Shown here piece by piece: positions 1 to 7,616 of a stretch of DNA of 64,000 bases. This DNA comes from Gp6-AA40 sp035711805 (GTDB lineage: Bacteria; Acidobacteriota; Vicinamibacteria; Vicinamibacterales; UBA2999), in the NCBI GenBank assembly GCA_035711805.1, contig DASTBV010000055.1, forward strand, positions 1 through 64,000. Reading direction: 5' to 3'. The translations under genes were made by a program, and so were the position numbers. Positions within the stretch are counted from its first letter, which is position 1. Each line of letters begins with the position of its first letter. The notes beneath the pieces are model-generated. The model saw only the letters and a list, made by a program, of their open reading frames with translations. It was not told the DNA's origin and made no database searches.

Positions 1-411
1 CAGCGGTTCAGTGATCAGGCGAGCAAGGTTACCGAGGGCTAGGCTGCATCGGGACGGCTCTTCGACCTTACGATCACCGAGATTGTCATCTGCGAGATCC
101 GATACGCTCAACTGCTCGCTCCCCGTCAGGATCGTGTAGCCAACCGGGTTGCCTTCATCGTCCATTGCTCGTGCAAGGTCAAGCGGTGTAATTGGCCCCG
201 AACCACGCACAAACCCGCCGAGCAGTAGATCCCCTTGCCGGGGATGTGGCACCACGCCAAACCGTGTACGGGGGGTGTAGATCCCCAGTTTTGACCAGAC
301 TCCAAGCTGGCTCGCGTCCGGGAAATCGCTGGGGTTCGGTGATGCTGAGGATTCCAGCTCGTTGACTCGTTCGATCTCTTCCTGTCTGACTGCCCATTCG
401 CGGATGTTCAT
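1..411 (-). CDS. Hypothetical protein, 3' end outside window (partial)
   Basis: I translated an uninterrupted minus-strand frame from an ATG at 409-411 down to base 1, giving 137 codons with no stop, so the C-terminus lies beyond the window. A GAGAGG ribosome-binding site sits about ten bases upstream of the ATG. The product is mixed hydrophilic with no signal peptide or membrane segment; it begins MNIREWAVRQEEIERVNELE. I do not recognise the family. It follows the 534-1220 gene on the same strand after a 122-base gap, so the two may be co-transcribed. Base composition is visibly less GC-rich than the rest of the window, consistent with acquired DNA. Confidence 0.55.
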   Translation of the reverse strand, partial: MNIREWAVRQEEIERVNELESSASPNPSDFPDASQLGVWSKLGIYTPRTRFGVVPHPRQGDLLLGGFVRGSGPITPLDLARAMDDEGNPVGYTILTGSEQLSVSDLADDNLGDRKVEEPSRCSLALGNLARLITEPL

Positions 412-533
412 GCGCAACCGTCCTCTCATTAGCTGTCATCGCCAGCCGGTGAAGTCCGGCCATGAGCGCGACAGCGATGAGCCATCCTGCGCCTTTACAA
501 GATCGATTCGCACAGGTGACGAGAGCGAAGAAC

Positions 534-1220
534 CTAGCGGGTTTTTCTGGATGCGTCCCTGCGCTGTGATCGAACGCGGGATTTGCGAATGGCATTGGAC
601 CCACGAGCGCCGCGCCGATCCTTCATCGGTAGCCACTCGTCATCTATCTTCACGTTCCACCAGCCGAGAGCGTTTCCCACGAGCGCAATGTTGCGATCTG
701 CTTCGCGTGGGCGTAGCTTGCACGTCTTTGCAAAAAACTCCAGCAGTTCTTCGCGGGCCACAGACGTTGGGTCTGACGCAAATGACTTACCGAAGGGAGT
801 GAGCCTGGCAGCAACAGTTCTATTCAGGCGACCACTCTTTGTCGGAATGGCGGCGAGTGACTGGCGGGCACTCTTCAGGTGGGGAATCGCAATCTGTTTG
901 AAAATGCGTCCGATTAGCTCATTTCCTCGGCTGATTTTGGCCACGTAGTCGAGAACTTCGTCCACTGCGTCGAGAGCCTTGGCAACCTTCCGGATAAGAA
1001 CGCGGCGACTGGCTTCACCATGCTCTGCATCCACGCGCAGGTTCCGTTGTACGCCTGGGTATTCGCGCCACGTCCTGAACGCGGCATCATGACGTGCAAC
1101 TAACCGGGTCAGTTTTTCCAGCGCAGCAGTGTCCAGCGACAGATCCATTTCCCGCAGGTGCGTGTAGATGCGGCCGTGTTCAGCTGCAAACGGATCATCC
1201 AGTTCTACTTCTTGTTCCAC
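534..1220 (-). CDS. Hypothetical helical protein
   Basis: The frame encodes 228 residues rich in Leu, Arg, Lys and Glu, predicted by eye to be mostly alpha-helical and cytosolic. The C-terminus is very basic (RKSRVRSQRRDASRKTR), which could bind nucleic acid, but no known domain is recognised. The GTG at 1218-1220 directly abuts an AGGAG with no spacer, so the true start may be elsewhere; an internal ATG (MDLSLD) about 25 codons in is the alternative, and the frame also stays open upstream. With the gene at 1-411 it forms a minus-strand pair in the lower-GC block to the left of the tRNA-Lys remnant at 2086. Confidence 0.5.
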   Translation of the reverse strand: MEQEVELDDPFAAEHGRIYTHLREMDLSLDTAALEKLTRLVARHDAAFRTWREYPGVQRNLRVDAEHGEASRRVLIRKVAKALDAVDEVLDYVAKISRGNELIGRIFKQIAIPHLKSARQSLAAIPTKSGRLNRTVAARLTPFGKSFASDPTSVAREELLEFFAKTCKLRPREADRNIALVGNALGWWNVKIDDEWLPMKDRRGARGSNAIRKSRVRSQRRDASRKTR

Positions 1221-1495
1221 CTCCTGATTCTTCCTCGGATCGCAACCGTGATCACCCCGCCCGTCTATTTTTTGACCCCGGTCGTTAACCTAATGGCCCG
1301 GAACTGGCGCAGGTTGCTGCCAAGTGTTTGACGGCTGGCCAGGGTGACGAAGGCGGCGTAGACAAGGGACGGACGGGGGTGACAACGCCCAGCGATAATC
1401 AAGCGCGTGCAGATGTTGGAAGCTGGAACTCGCCGGAACCGCAAGGGATGCTACAGTTACCGTATCTTCGCGCCCACCAGCAAGTGAGGCTGACC

Positions 1496-1978
1496 ATGAG
1501 TGGACAATCGCAAGGGTCGCTGAGCTTCGTCGAACGCACTCCTTGGGCCCGATATGCGTTTGTCGTCCTCCTGCTCGTCATCGGCACAGTCGGCATTTCG
1601 TTGACATGGAATGATGCAGGTGCTTCGATCAGCCTCCTTCAGCACCGGATATTCCTGGCAGGTGTTGCCCTCGTGTGGGCAGTCGTTGCTGTCACGCTCG
1701 CCCTGGTTCCATGGTGGGGACAGGCGAGAACGTGGCTTATCGGCGCGCATCTGCTGATCATGGGGTCGTATATCGGCCTTGCCATTGCAACGACCAACTG
1801 GACCGGTTTGACCATGCGCGGATGGTGGCAGTTTTGGTGGGCGTATCCGTTGATAGCGGGACAGATTCAGCAGGTTCTAAAGCTCCTGCGTGTTCGACCA
1901 GATCCACAGGGGAGATCACCACGACTGGTCAGAACGTCCACGAATGCTCTGCCTGAAACCGGTGGATTGCATCCGTGA
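1496..1978 (+). CDS. Small multi-pass membrane protein
   Basis: I place the start at ATG 1496 (MSGQSQGSL), because GTGAGG lies six bases upstream and the longer frame from 1328 adds a low-complexity, non-membrane leader. The 160-residue product has about four hydrophobic helices, roughly residues 18-38, 48-70, 78-97 and 105-125, and a polar basic C-terminal tail. The Trp-rich segment GWWQFWWAYP sits at the last membrane helix. I recognise no family. It lies between the minus-strand pair at 1-1220 and the tRNA-Lys fragment at 2086, so it may be the last gene of an integrated element. Confidence 0.5.
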   Translation: MSGQSQGSLSFVERTPWARYAFVVLLLVIGTVGISLTWNDAGASISLLQHRIFLAGVALVWAVVAVTLALVPWWGQARTWLIGAHLLIMGSYIGLAIATTNWTGLTMRGWWQFWWAYPLIAGQIQQVLKLLRVRPDPQGRSPRLVRTSTNALPETGGLHP

Positions 1979-2085
1979 TCGAACGACAGTAGCATCGCCA
2001 GCGACAACATTATCTGTTAACCCGCTGGCGTATCCCGATTCGCTAAGCTGTTGATTCTGTTGGCCTCAATTCGATCCGCGCCACA

Positions 2086-2132
2086 CCTGACTTTTAATCA
2101 GGGTGTCCCGGGTTCGATCCCCGGGGGGCCCA
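2086..2132 (+). other. tRNA-Lys(TTT) 3' half, probable attachment site (attR-like)
   Basis: Bases 2086-2102 form an anticodon arm (CCTGA, loop CTTTTAA, TCAGG) with anticodon TTT. A five-base variable loop follows, then a T arm at 2108-2124 (CCGGG, loop TTCGATC, CCCGG), a seven-base 3' acceptor strand GGGGCCC at 2125-2131 and a discriminator A. The D arm and 5' acceptor strand are missing upstream. A tRNA 3' end starting at the anticodon arm is the usual footprint left when a tyrosine-integrase element inserts in a tRNA gene. The orientation implies that the element lies to the left and that an intact plus-strand tRNA-Lys lies further left, outside the window. Confidence 0.75.
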
Positions 2133-2337
2133 TACCATTTCAGATTTGAGATTGATGATCTGAGATTGAGTGGTCACCGCGGCCGCGCCGCGACCAGGTG
2201 ACCTTCTGGCTTTTCTCGCCATAGCGGCGTAAGCCGCGTCCGCGGACGTCAAGCCTCTCCCGGTGGAGTCTTTGTCATAGACTGATCCTCGCACCGTAGC
2301 CTTTGGAGGCTTTCGCAAGAAGGCGAAGGAGCCGGGT

Positions 2338-3270
2338 ATGCGACCGCAGATAGTTCGCACTGTGTCCTGTGCAGCGCTCGCGTTTTGTGCCGCAGCCACC
2401 GTCCTCGCCCAAGTCGAGCAAGCGCTTTCATTTGACGTAGCCAGTGTCCGTCTCTCAGCTCCAACAACGAGACGGTCGCAACGCATCACGGACACACGGG
2501 TTGACCTGATCAGGATCGATCTGAGGCAGCTGCTATGGCTGGCATTCGAGATCGAGCCCCTGTGCTGCCGTGACCGGCTGGTCGCACCTGACTGGCTGCC
2601 CGGCGTCGCCGTCGACATCCAGGCCACCCTTCCGGCTGGTGGTACTCGCAAGCAGGTTCCCGGGATGTTGAGGTCGCTGCTGATGGAGCGATTGGGGCTT
2701 CGCACGCATGTAGAGCCTCGCCCTGCCGACGGCTACGAGCTCGTCGTCGGCGGCGGCGGAATGCGGATGCAGGAAGTCCAGCCCGCCAATGAGCTCGACA
2801 AGGATTTTTCGAGCGATGCCTCGAAGACTCTGAGCGACAGCGTGAATGAGACCGTAAACGGTCCCGTGAGGACCATGGGCATCACCCTTGGTATGAGAAC
2901 GATCACGGACCGAACGATGTACGAAAGAAGATTCACGGCTCAGCGGACGCAACGGATCGAGGCCGCCCGCCTGACGATGGCCGAATTTGTTTCGATTCTG
3001 ACGCAGAACACAGGTCGCCCGGTGCTCGACAGGACCGGATTGACGGGCCTCTATAGGTTCAGCATCGAACTCCCATCGGATGCCTTTGTCGTGCCGGGAC
3101 TTCTCGCCGCCGGAATCACCACGACTGTGCAAGGAACCCCTCTTACCGAACCGACAGGCGTGTCGACGGTCAAGGCCGTCGAAGAATTGGGGCTGAAACT
3201 GGAGCCACGACGCATGATGGTGGACACAATCGTGGTTGACAGGATCGAAAGAACTCCGACCGACAACTGA
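2338..3270 (+). CDS. TIGR03435 family protein
   Basis: This 310-residue protein has an N-terminal signal peptide (about residues 1-24, ending near AAATVLAQ). It shows the TIGR03435 landmarks: FDVASVRLS near residue 32, a central region about Arg/Leu-rich turns, the block GRPVLDRTGLTGLYRFSIEL near 230-250, and the C-terminal pattern VKAVEELGLKLEPRR..VDTIVVDRIERTP. TIGR03435 proteins are abundant exported proteins of soil Acidobacteria and have no assigned function. GGAG six bases upstream supports the start. It is the first gene to the right of the tRNA-Lys remnant. Two paralogues and a pseudogene lie at 3688, 10914 and about 5945. Confidence 0.9.
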   Translation: MRPQIVRTVSCAALAFCAAATVLAQVEQALSFDVASVRLSAPTTRRSQRITDTRVDLIRIDLRQLLWLAFEIEPLCCRDRLVAPDWLPGVAVDIQATLPAGGTRKQVPGMLRSLLMERLGLRTHVEPRPADGYELVVGGGGMRMQEVQPANELDKDFSSDASKTLSDSVNETVNGPVRTMGITLGMRTITDRTMYERRFTAQRTQRIEAARLTMAEFVSILTQNTGRPVLDRTGLTGLYRFSIELPSDAFVVPGLLAAGITTTVQGTPLTEPTGVSTVKAVEELGLKLEPRRMMVDTIVVDRIERTPTDN

Positions 3271-3437
3271 ACGTTGGTTAGGGGCCCCTACGACCCGTAC
3301 CCAAGCGCCCGAGACCAAGCTGCACCCAACATCGACCGCCCGAGATCGTTCGCGGCGCTGTGTCACCACACGTACGGCAGTGGATGTCTTGCTGGCTGCC
3401 AACGGACAGAAGTACAAAGCGTGCCCGAGGTGAGCCG

Positions 3438-3653
3438 ATGCGTCGAATTCATGCGCTCCGCGGGCTGCTCATTGCCCTCGCGTACTTCGGGTTCGATCAG
3501 AAATGGACCGAGGCACAAACGCAAAACCAATGCGATCAATTCTGCGGTCAGTGTTACGCAATGCTGAAGGTGTATTGCTCGGAGTCTACGCCGTACTGTG
3601 ACTGCGACCAGGGACACTGCTGGGGAACCGACCCGTATTGCACGGTGACCTGA
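3438..3653 (+). CDS. Small exported cysteine-rich peptide
   Basis: ATG 3438 is chosen because GAGGTGAG lies just upstream; the longer frame from 3360 adds implausible sequence. The 71-residue product begins with a basic-hydrophobic signal segment (MRRIHALRGLLIALAYFGF). Its mature part has eight cysteines, spaced roughly as CxxxCxxC, then C, then CxC, then C, then C (CDQFCGQC, VYC, YCDCDQGHC, YC). Such density suggests a disulphide-stabilised or metal-binding secreted mini-protein. I recognise no family. It lies between two TIGR03435 genes in the same orientation, 35 bases before the next start. Confidence 0.6.
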   Translation: MRRIHALRGLLIALAYFGFDQKWTEAQTQNQCDQFCGQCYAMLKVYCSESTPYCDCDQGHCWGTDPYCTVT

Positions 3654-3687
3654 CGAGCGCCTGATTCCACTGGTGACGTCGAGGGAC

Positions 3688-4572
3688 ATGCGTCATCTGC
3701 CCCTGTTCGTCAGCGGCATCGCCGCCCTGGCCGTCAGCATCCCGACCGACGGCCAGGTCCGCCTGCCCCCGGAGCCGCGCGGCGCCGATGTGTCCGGAGC
3801 CGCGTTCGACAGCGTGGTCGTCCGGGAAAATCGAGACAGGTCCGAATCGAACCCCCTGTCGCGCGCAACCATTGACGATGCCGGCCGCTTCATCGCCGTG
3901 CGGGTCAACGTGCTGCAGCTCATCATCGCCGCGTACAGCACCAGAGTGGACCGCATCGTTGGTTACCCGGATTGGGCACGACACGATCTCTTCGACATCA
4001 GTGCTCTTGCTCCAGAGCGCTTCAATCCCGGTTCGTCGCGTGGGATGTTGCGCGCACTATTGCGGGACCATTTCCGCATTGTCGCCAAAAAGGAAAAGCG
4101 TACGGTGCCCGCGTATGCACTCGAGCGCGAGGAGCGAAACCAGCCGCTCGGTCGAGCGCTGCAGCCGGCAGCGGAGAAATGCGATCAGCGGGATGTCGCG
4201 TCCAAGCCGCGGGCCGGAGTGCCGCCACGAGGCGGATGTGAAGGCGCCTCCGGCACCGGAATCAGCACGATATTCACCCGGCGGGCGCCGATTGGAGCGC
4301 TCATCGTGTTTCTCCAGATGGCGGTCGGCCGTCCCGTCGTCGATCGGACAGGGCTCGTGGGCCTCTACGACATCGACCTGAAATTCTCACCAGAGCCGGG
4401 GTCAGGCTTTCCGTTTGAATTGCCCGGCGTCCCTGATCAGGGCGGTGGCGTCTCGGTGTTTACGGCGGTGAAAGAACAGCTGGGCCTCATGTTGCGGCCT
4501 GTCACGACCGAGCTGGAGATGCTCGTCATCGAGCGCCTCGAACGGCCGCAGCTCGATCGGACCGTGCAGTAA
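3688..4572 (+). CDS. TIGR03435 family protein
   Basis: This is a second TIGR03435 protein of about 294 residues. I use ATG 3688 (MRHLPLFVSGIAALAVS), which opens a normal signal peptide; an in-frame GTG at 3673 is possible. Family features are FDSVVVREN near the N-terminus, YPDWARHDLFDISALAPERF near residue 95, GRPVVDRTGLVGLYDIDLKF near 225, and the end GGGVSVFTAVKEQLG followed by VIERLERPQLD. It is the likely source or sister of the pseudogene at about 5945-6168, which keeps two of these blocks. Exported; function unknown. Confidence 0.88.
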   Translation: MRHLPLFVSGIAALAVSIPTDGQVRLPPEPRGADVSGAAFDSVVVRENRDRSESNPLSRATIDDAGRFIAVRVNVLQLIIAAYSTRVDRIVGYPDWARHDLFDISALAPERFNPGSSRGMLRALLRDHFRIVAKKEKRTVPAYALEREERNQPLGRALQPAAEKCDQRDVASKPRAGVPPRGGCEGASGTGISTIFTRRAPIGALIVFLQMAVGRPVVDRTGLVGLYDIDLKFSPEPGSGFPFELPGVPDQGGGVSVFTAVKEQLGLMLRPVTTELEMLVIERLERPQLDRTVQ

Positions 4573-5022
4573 GGTGTCGATAGAGTTCCTTCGAGTCGCG
4601 TCCTGTCATTCCGCGAGAGACGCGTCCTGCCCGAGCGACATTCCACGATCGCGAAGGTGCTGCTGCCCACGTTGCACACAGAGTGTTTTTTCGCGCCGTT
4701 AGTGGTTCGGTTTCCGTCCAGGACGCGTTGACTCTCGTGGAGGAGGTGCCTAGGATCACGCGCGCTTCCTTCCGCATGAGAGCCGGCGATGATCGCTTGC
4801 GCGCACTCGCTATTCTTCAATCCCGATCCGCCGGGCTGGCGCGCCGTCGTCTCGGCGCGTGCGCGCGGCGGCGTCGAGATCGCTGACGCATCGTCGCCGC
4901 GTCGACCGTTTCGATCGTCCGGCCGTTACAACCAATCCTTCTCTCGCCGCGCCGCCGTCGAGAGAATTTTCCCTCTGTTCAACAGGCAATTTGAGAGCTG
5001 CTTCTGAAGCAGGAGGCGACGC
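4573..5022. other. Intergenic gap, no convincing gene
   Basis: These 450 bases between the second TIGR03435 gene and the proline-rich protein hold several short open frames on both strands. None has a good ribosome-binding site or protein-like composition, and those reaching into 4573 run antisense to the TIGR03435 gene. The last 20 bases contain the AGGAGGCGACGC leader of the next gene. I see no RNA gene, repeat array or strong promoter. Confidence 0.5.
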
Positions 5023-5886
5023 ATGGCCAACACAACTCCGAACCCGCCGGGAACTCCCGGAGCTCCCGGCACAGGCCCAACACCCGGAACCCACGGAACA
5101 GTACCACCCGGAGCCCCCCCGGGGACGCCACATCCGCCGGCGCGCAGCTACCGCTATAGCGTCAAGTTCGTCTGCGGGAAGTGCGAGGGAAAGATTCTCG
5201 CGCGCGGCCACTACTTCACCGCCATCAACGTCCACAATCCGTCGCGGAAGCCGATCAAGATCCACAAGGTGATCTCGACCGCGCTTCCCGGTGAAACGCC
5301 GGGCCACGTCGTGGATGCCGGCTGGTCCGAGCTTGGACCGCTCGAATCGTTCGAGATCGATTGCCCCGACGTGCACCGCCACGCGCGGCTGATGCCTGGA
5401 TGCCTGGCCAAGGGTTTCGTGATTCTCACCAGCCGCACGCCGCTGGAGGTCGTCGCCGTATACACCGCCGCTGGCGCGGACAAGGAAGTCGAAACTCTTC
5501 ACACCGAGCGGGTGCCGCCGCTCGACATGGACGGCGACGAGGAGCTGCCGAATCTCGTTCCGCTGCCGCCGCATCCGCAGGGACGACAGCCGTTTCCAAG
5601 CGGCTTCTGCAAATCGCGCGTCGAGCTCGACGTCATCGTCCGCAATCTCGGACCAGGGGATGCGCCCGCGTCCACGCTGCGCGTCGAATTCCTCGATTGC
5701 AACCAGACAACCGACTTGCCCGTGAATCCGCTGCCGGCGAATCAGCAGGTGCTCGTTTCTGTCCCGGTCCCGACGAACTGCTGGCATGGCGAGATCCTTC
5801 GCTTCAAAATCACGGCAAATGCGCTGATGGCATTTCCTGAAACGGACATGTCGAACAACAGCGTCATGGGGCAATGTCATCTGTGA
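5023..5886 (+). CDS. Proline-rich protein with C-terminal CARDB-like region
   Basis: The 287-residue product starts at ATG 5023 behind a strong AGGAGG. Residues 1-40 are a Pro/Gly/Thr-rich low-complexity leader. A core follows with CGKCEGK near residue 49. The C-terminal part (about 195-287) has the look of a CARDB-type beta-sandwich: VELDVIVRNLGPGDAPAST followed by LRVEFLD, ending in FPETDMSNNSVMG, where the NN pair is typical of that fold. No signal peptide is obvious, so location is uncertain. CARDB domains are usually adhesion or scaffold modules in surface proteins; the assignment is by pattern only. Confidence 0.65.
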   Translation: MANTTPNPPGTPGAPGTGPTPGTHGTVPPGAPPGTPHPPARSYRYSVKFVCGKCEGKILARGHYFTAINVHNPSRKPIKIHKVISTALPGETPGHVVDAGWSELGPLESFEIDCPDVHRHARLMPGCLAKGFVILTSRTPLEVVAVYTAAGADKEVETLHTERVPPLDMDGDEELPNLVPLPPHPQGRQPFPSGFCKSRVELDVIVRNLGPGDAPASTLRVEFLDCNQTTDLPVNPLPANQQVLVSVPVPTNCWHGEILRFKITANALMAFPETDMSNNSVMGQCHL

Positions 5887-5944
5887 GCTCGTGATGGAGT
5901 GACGGCAGCCGTCGATGACATGCCCGTGCGGTCGACGGCTGCGT

Positions 5945-6168
5945 CCGCGTACGAACTAGAGCATCTACCAGCGACCCGGACTGGGCACGGCGCGATCGCT
6001 TCGACATCAACGCCCTGGCTCCGCAACGCTACGATCCCGGTTCACGAGGGCGGCGGCGTATCGGTGTTCACGGCTGCGAAGGAACAGCTGGGTCCGACGT
6101 TGAAACCGATCACGACAGAGATTGACGTGCTCGCCATCGAACGCCTGGAGCGCCCACGGTTCGACTGA
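5945..6168 (+). pseudogene. TIGR03435 gene remnant with internal deletion and frameshifts
   Basis: Read in one frame, 5979-6048 gives PDWARRDRFDINALAPQRYD, matching the block at residue 95 of the 3688 gene (PDWARHDLFDISALAPERF). Directly afterwards, in another frame, 6047-6165 gives GGGVSVFTAAKEQLGPTLKP and IERLERPRFD, matching that gene's C-terminus. The roughly 400 bases that should separate these blocks are absent, joined near CCCGGTTCACGAGGGCGG, and the 5' half lacks a start and is shifted again near 5955. An open frame of 89 codons crosses the junction but is out of register with the first block, so a functional product is unlikely. Confidence 0.8.
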
Positions 6169-6184
6169 AGCTACGGCGCACCCG

Positions 6185-6307
6185 TCAGGCGGGCCCGCTT
6201 GGATGGCTTCTCTGATCGCGCACCAGCACCACCGCTGCGTACACGACGACCACTAGGAGCGCAAAGGTTCCCGTATGGGTCGCGATGAAATCCAGCAGAG
6301 CCAGCAT
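6185..6307 (-). CDS. Single-pass membrane micro-protein (40 aa)
   Basis: A short minus-strand frame starts at ATG 6305-6307, with GGGGAG seven bases upstream, and ends at TGA 6185-6187. The product is MLALLDFIATHTGTFALLVV followed by VVYAAVVLVRDQRSHPSGPA: one hydrophobic helix and a short basic tail. The good ribosome-binding site and clean helix-plus-tail design argue for a real gene. It has no recognised family and stands alone between the pseudogene and the lipoprotein gene on the other strand. Confidence 0.45.
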   Translation of the reverse strand: MLALLDFIATHTGTFALLVVVVYAAVVLVRDQRSHPSGPA

Positions 6308-6530
6308 CACGACACTCCCCGTTATGGCAGGCGATGGCGTTCCTAGGATAACGATGAGTTCAGACGAACCTGCACAACTTCGAGCGGACTCGACGTGTCT
6401 TGATGTGACTCTTTGTGATCAGAATTGTAAAAACTGAGTCGGTAGTTACACGCTTCGCGGCAGAGGTTCGGGAAACCGCTCCATAGTTCAGCTGGCTCGG
6501 CTGGGCCTGCCGATTGCAATTGGGGCGGGC

Positions 6531-7616
6531 ATGGTAAGGCTCTTCACTGCCAGCGCGCTTCTCGTTGCCGTCGTTGGATGCGGGGCAATCAGTTCGTCGG
6601 CGTTGCCGGGCATCTCGCAGGGGACGAAAGGCGCGGATTCTCGGGCGCGTGCGGATGCACTCGCACGAGCGCAGATCTGGTCACCGACGAACGTGCGTGC
6701 CATGGACATTCGGACCGGCCCGAAGGAGAAGGGCGCGTTCCCATTCCAGGCGACGGTGACGTGTGACTATTCGCCGAAGCAACTGGCGGGAGGCTCGCCC
6801 AAGTTCGCGTGCGTCGCCGGCGACGATGAGCTGAAGGTGAAGTTCGGCGGCAGCAACGCCGAGGTGTTCGGTGAAGTAGCGGCCACGCGGCTGATGTGGG
6901 CGCTGGGATTCGGCGCCGATCGCATGTACCCGGTGCGTGTCATCTGCCGCGGGTGCCCGTCCAGCCTCGGCGGCATCGCGCGCGAGAACAAGGAATTCCT
7001 GTTCGATCCGGCGACGATCGAACGGAAGATGCCGGGCCGCGAGTTCGAGCCCGACAGCTCCTGGTCCTGGACCGAGCTCGACACCGATGCGGTCCGCGGC
7101 GCGCCACGGGCGCACCGCGACGCACTGAAGCTCCTCGCGGTGTTCATGCAGCACACCGATACGAAGCCCCAGCAGCAGCGGCTGATGTGCCTGGACGCCG
7201 CGCCCGACGCCGAAGGCCCGACGGCCGTCTGCAAGAGCCCGTTCATGATGGTCAGCGACGTCGGCCTGACGTTCGGCAAGGCCAACTTCATGAACACCAA
7301 CGGCAAGGGGATGAATTACGTGGCGTGGGCGGCAACTCCGATCTGGAAAGAAGGCGCGACCGGGTGCGTCGGCAATCTGCCCAAGTCATTCACCGGGACG
7401 CTGAAGGATCCGGTCATCAGCGAAGAGGGCCGCGCCTTTCTCGCAAACCTGCTGGGGCAGCTGTCCGATGCGCAGATACGCGCCCTGTTCGAAGTGTCGC
7501 GCGTGACGCTGCGGCTGCGCGACCCGGCGAAGGCTCGTTCCGGCTTTGCGACGATCGACGAATGGACCGAGCTGTTCAAGGCCAAGCGCGCGGAGATTCT
7601 CGAACGCCGCTGCTGA
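6531..7616 (+). CDS. Lipoprotein with atypical kinase-like motifs
   Basis: The 361-residue product has a lipobox (LLVAVVGCG, Cys near 17), so it is predicted to be lipid-anchored. The block CRGCPSSLGG follows near residue 140. HTDTKPQQQRLMC (His208-Asp210-Lys212) comes next, then SDVGLTFGK (Asp243-Val-Gly245). A D..xxxQ/N motif followed about 30 residues later by DxG resembles the catalytic and metal-binding pairs of PI3/4-kinase-like, HipA-like and Fam20/CotH-like kinases; this is inference from spacing. A clear paralogue lies at 32951-34117 on the other strand. The stop is followed at once by the PAP2 start, so the two genes form one transcript. Confidence 0.7.
   Translation: MVRLFTASALLVAVVGCGAISSSALPGISQGTKGADSRARADALARAQIWSPTNVRAMDIRTGPKEKGAFPFQATVTCDYSPKQLAGGSPKFACVAGDDELKVKFGGSNAEVFGEVAATRLMWALGFGADRMYPVRVICRGCPSSLGGIARENKEFLFDPATIERKMPGREFEPDSSWSWTELDTDAVRGAPRAHRDALKLLAVFMQHTDTKPQQQRLMCLDAAPDAEGPTAVCKSPFMMVSDVGLTFGKANFMNTNGKGMNYVAWAATPIWKEGATGCVGNLPKSFTGTLKDPVISEEGRAFLANLLGQLSDAQIRALFEVSRVTLRLRDPAKARSGFATIDEWTELFKAKRAEILERRC

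Noticed and set aside
179..604. 141-codon minus-strand frame overlapping the partial gene at 1-411
   Set aside because: The frame at 1-411 has a ribosome-binding site and protein-like composition; this one overlaps it and the 534 gene and has neither.
2041..2132. A complete tRNA-Lys gene
   Set aside because: Only the anticodon arm, T arm and 3' acceptor strand are present; no D arm or matching 5' acceptor strand is found in the 40 bases upstream.
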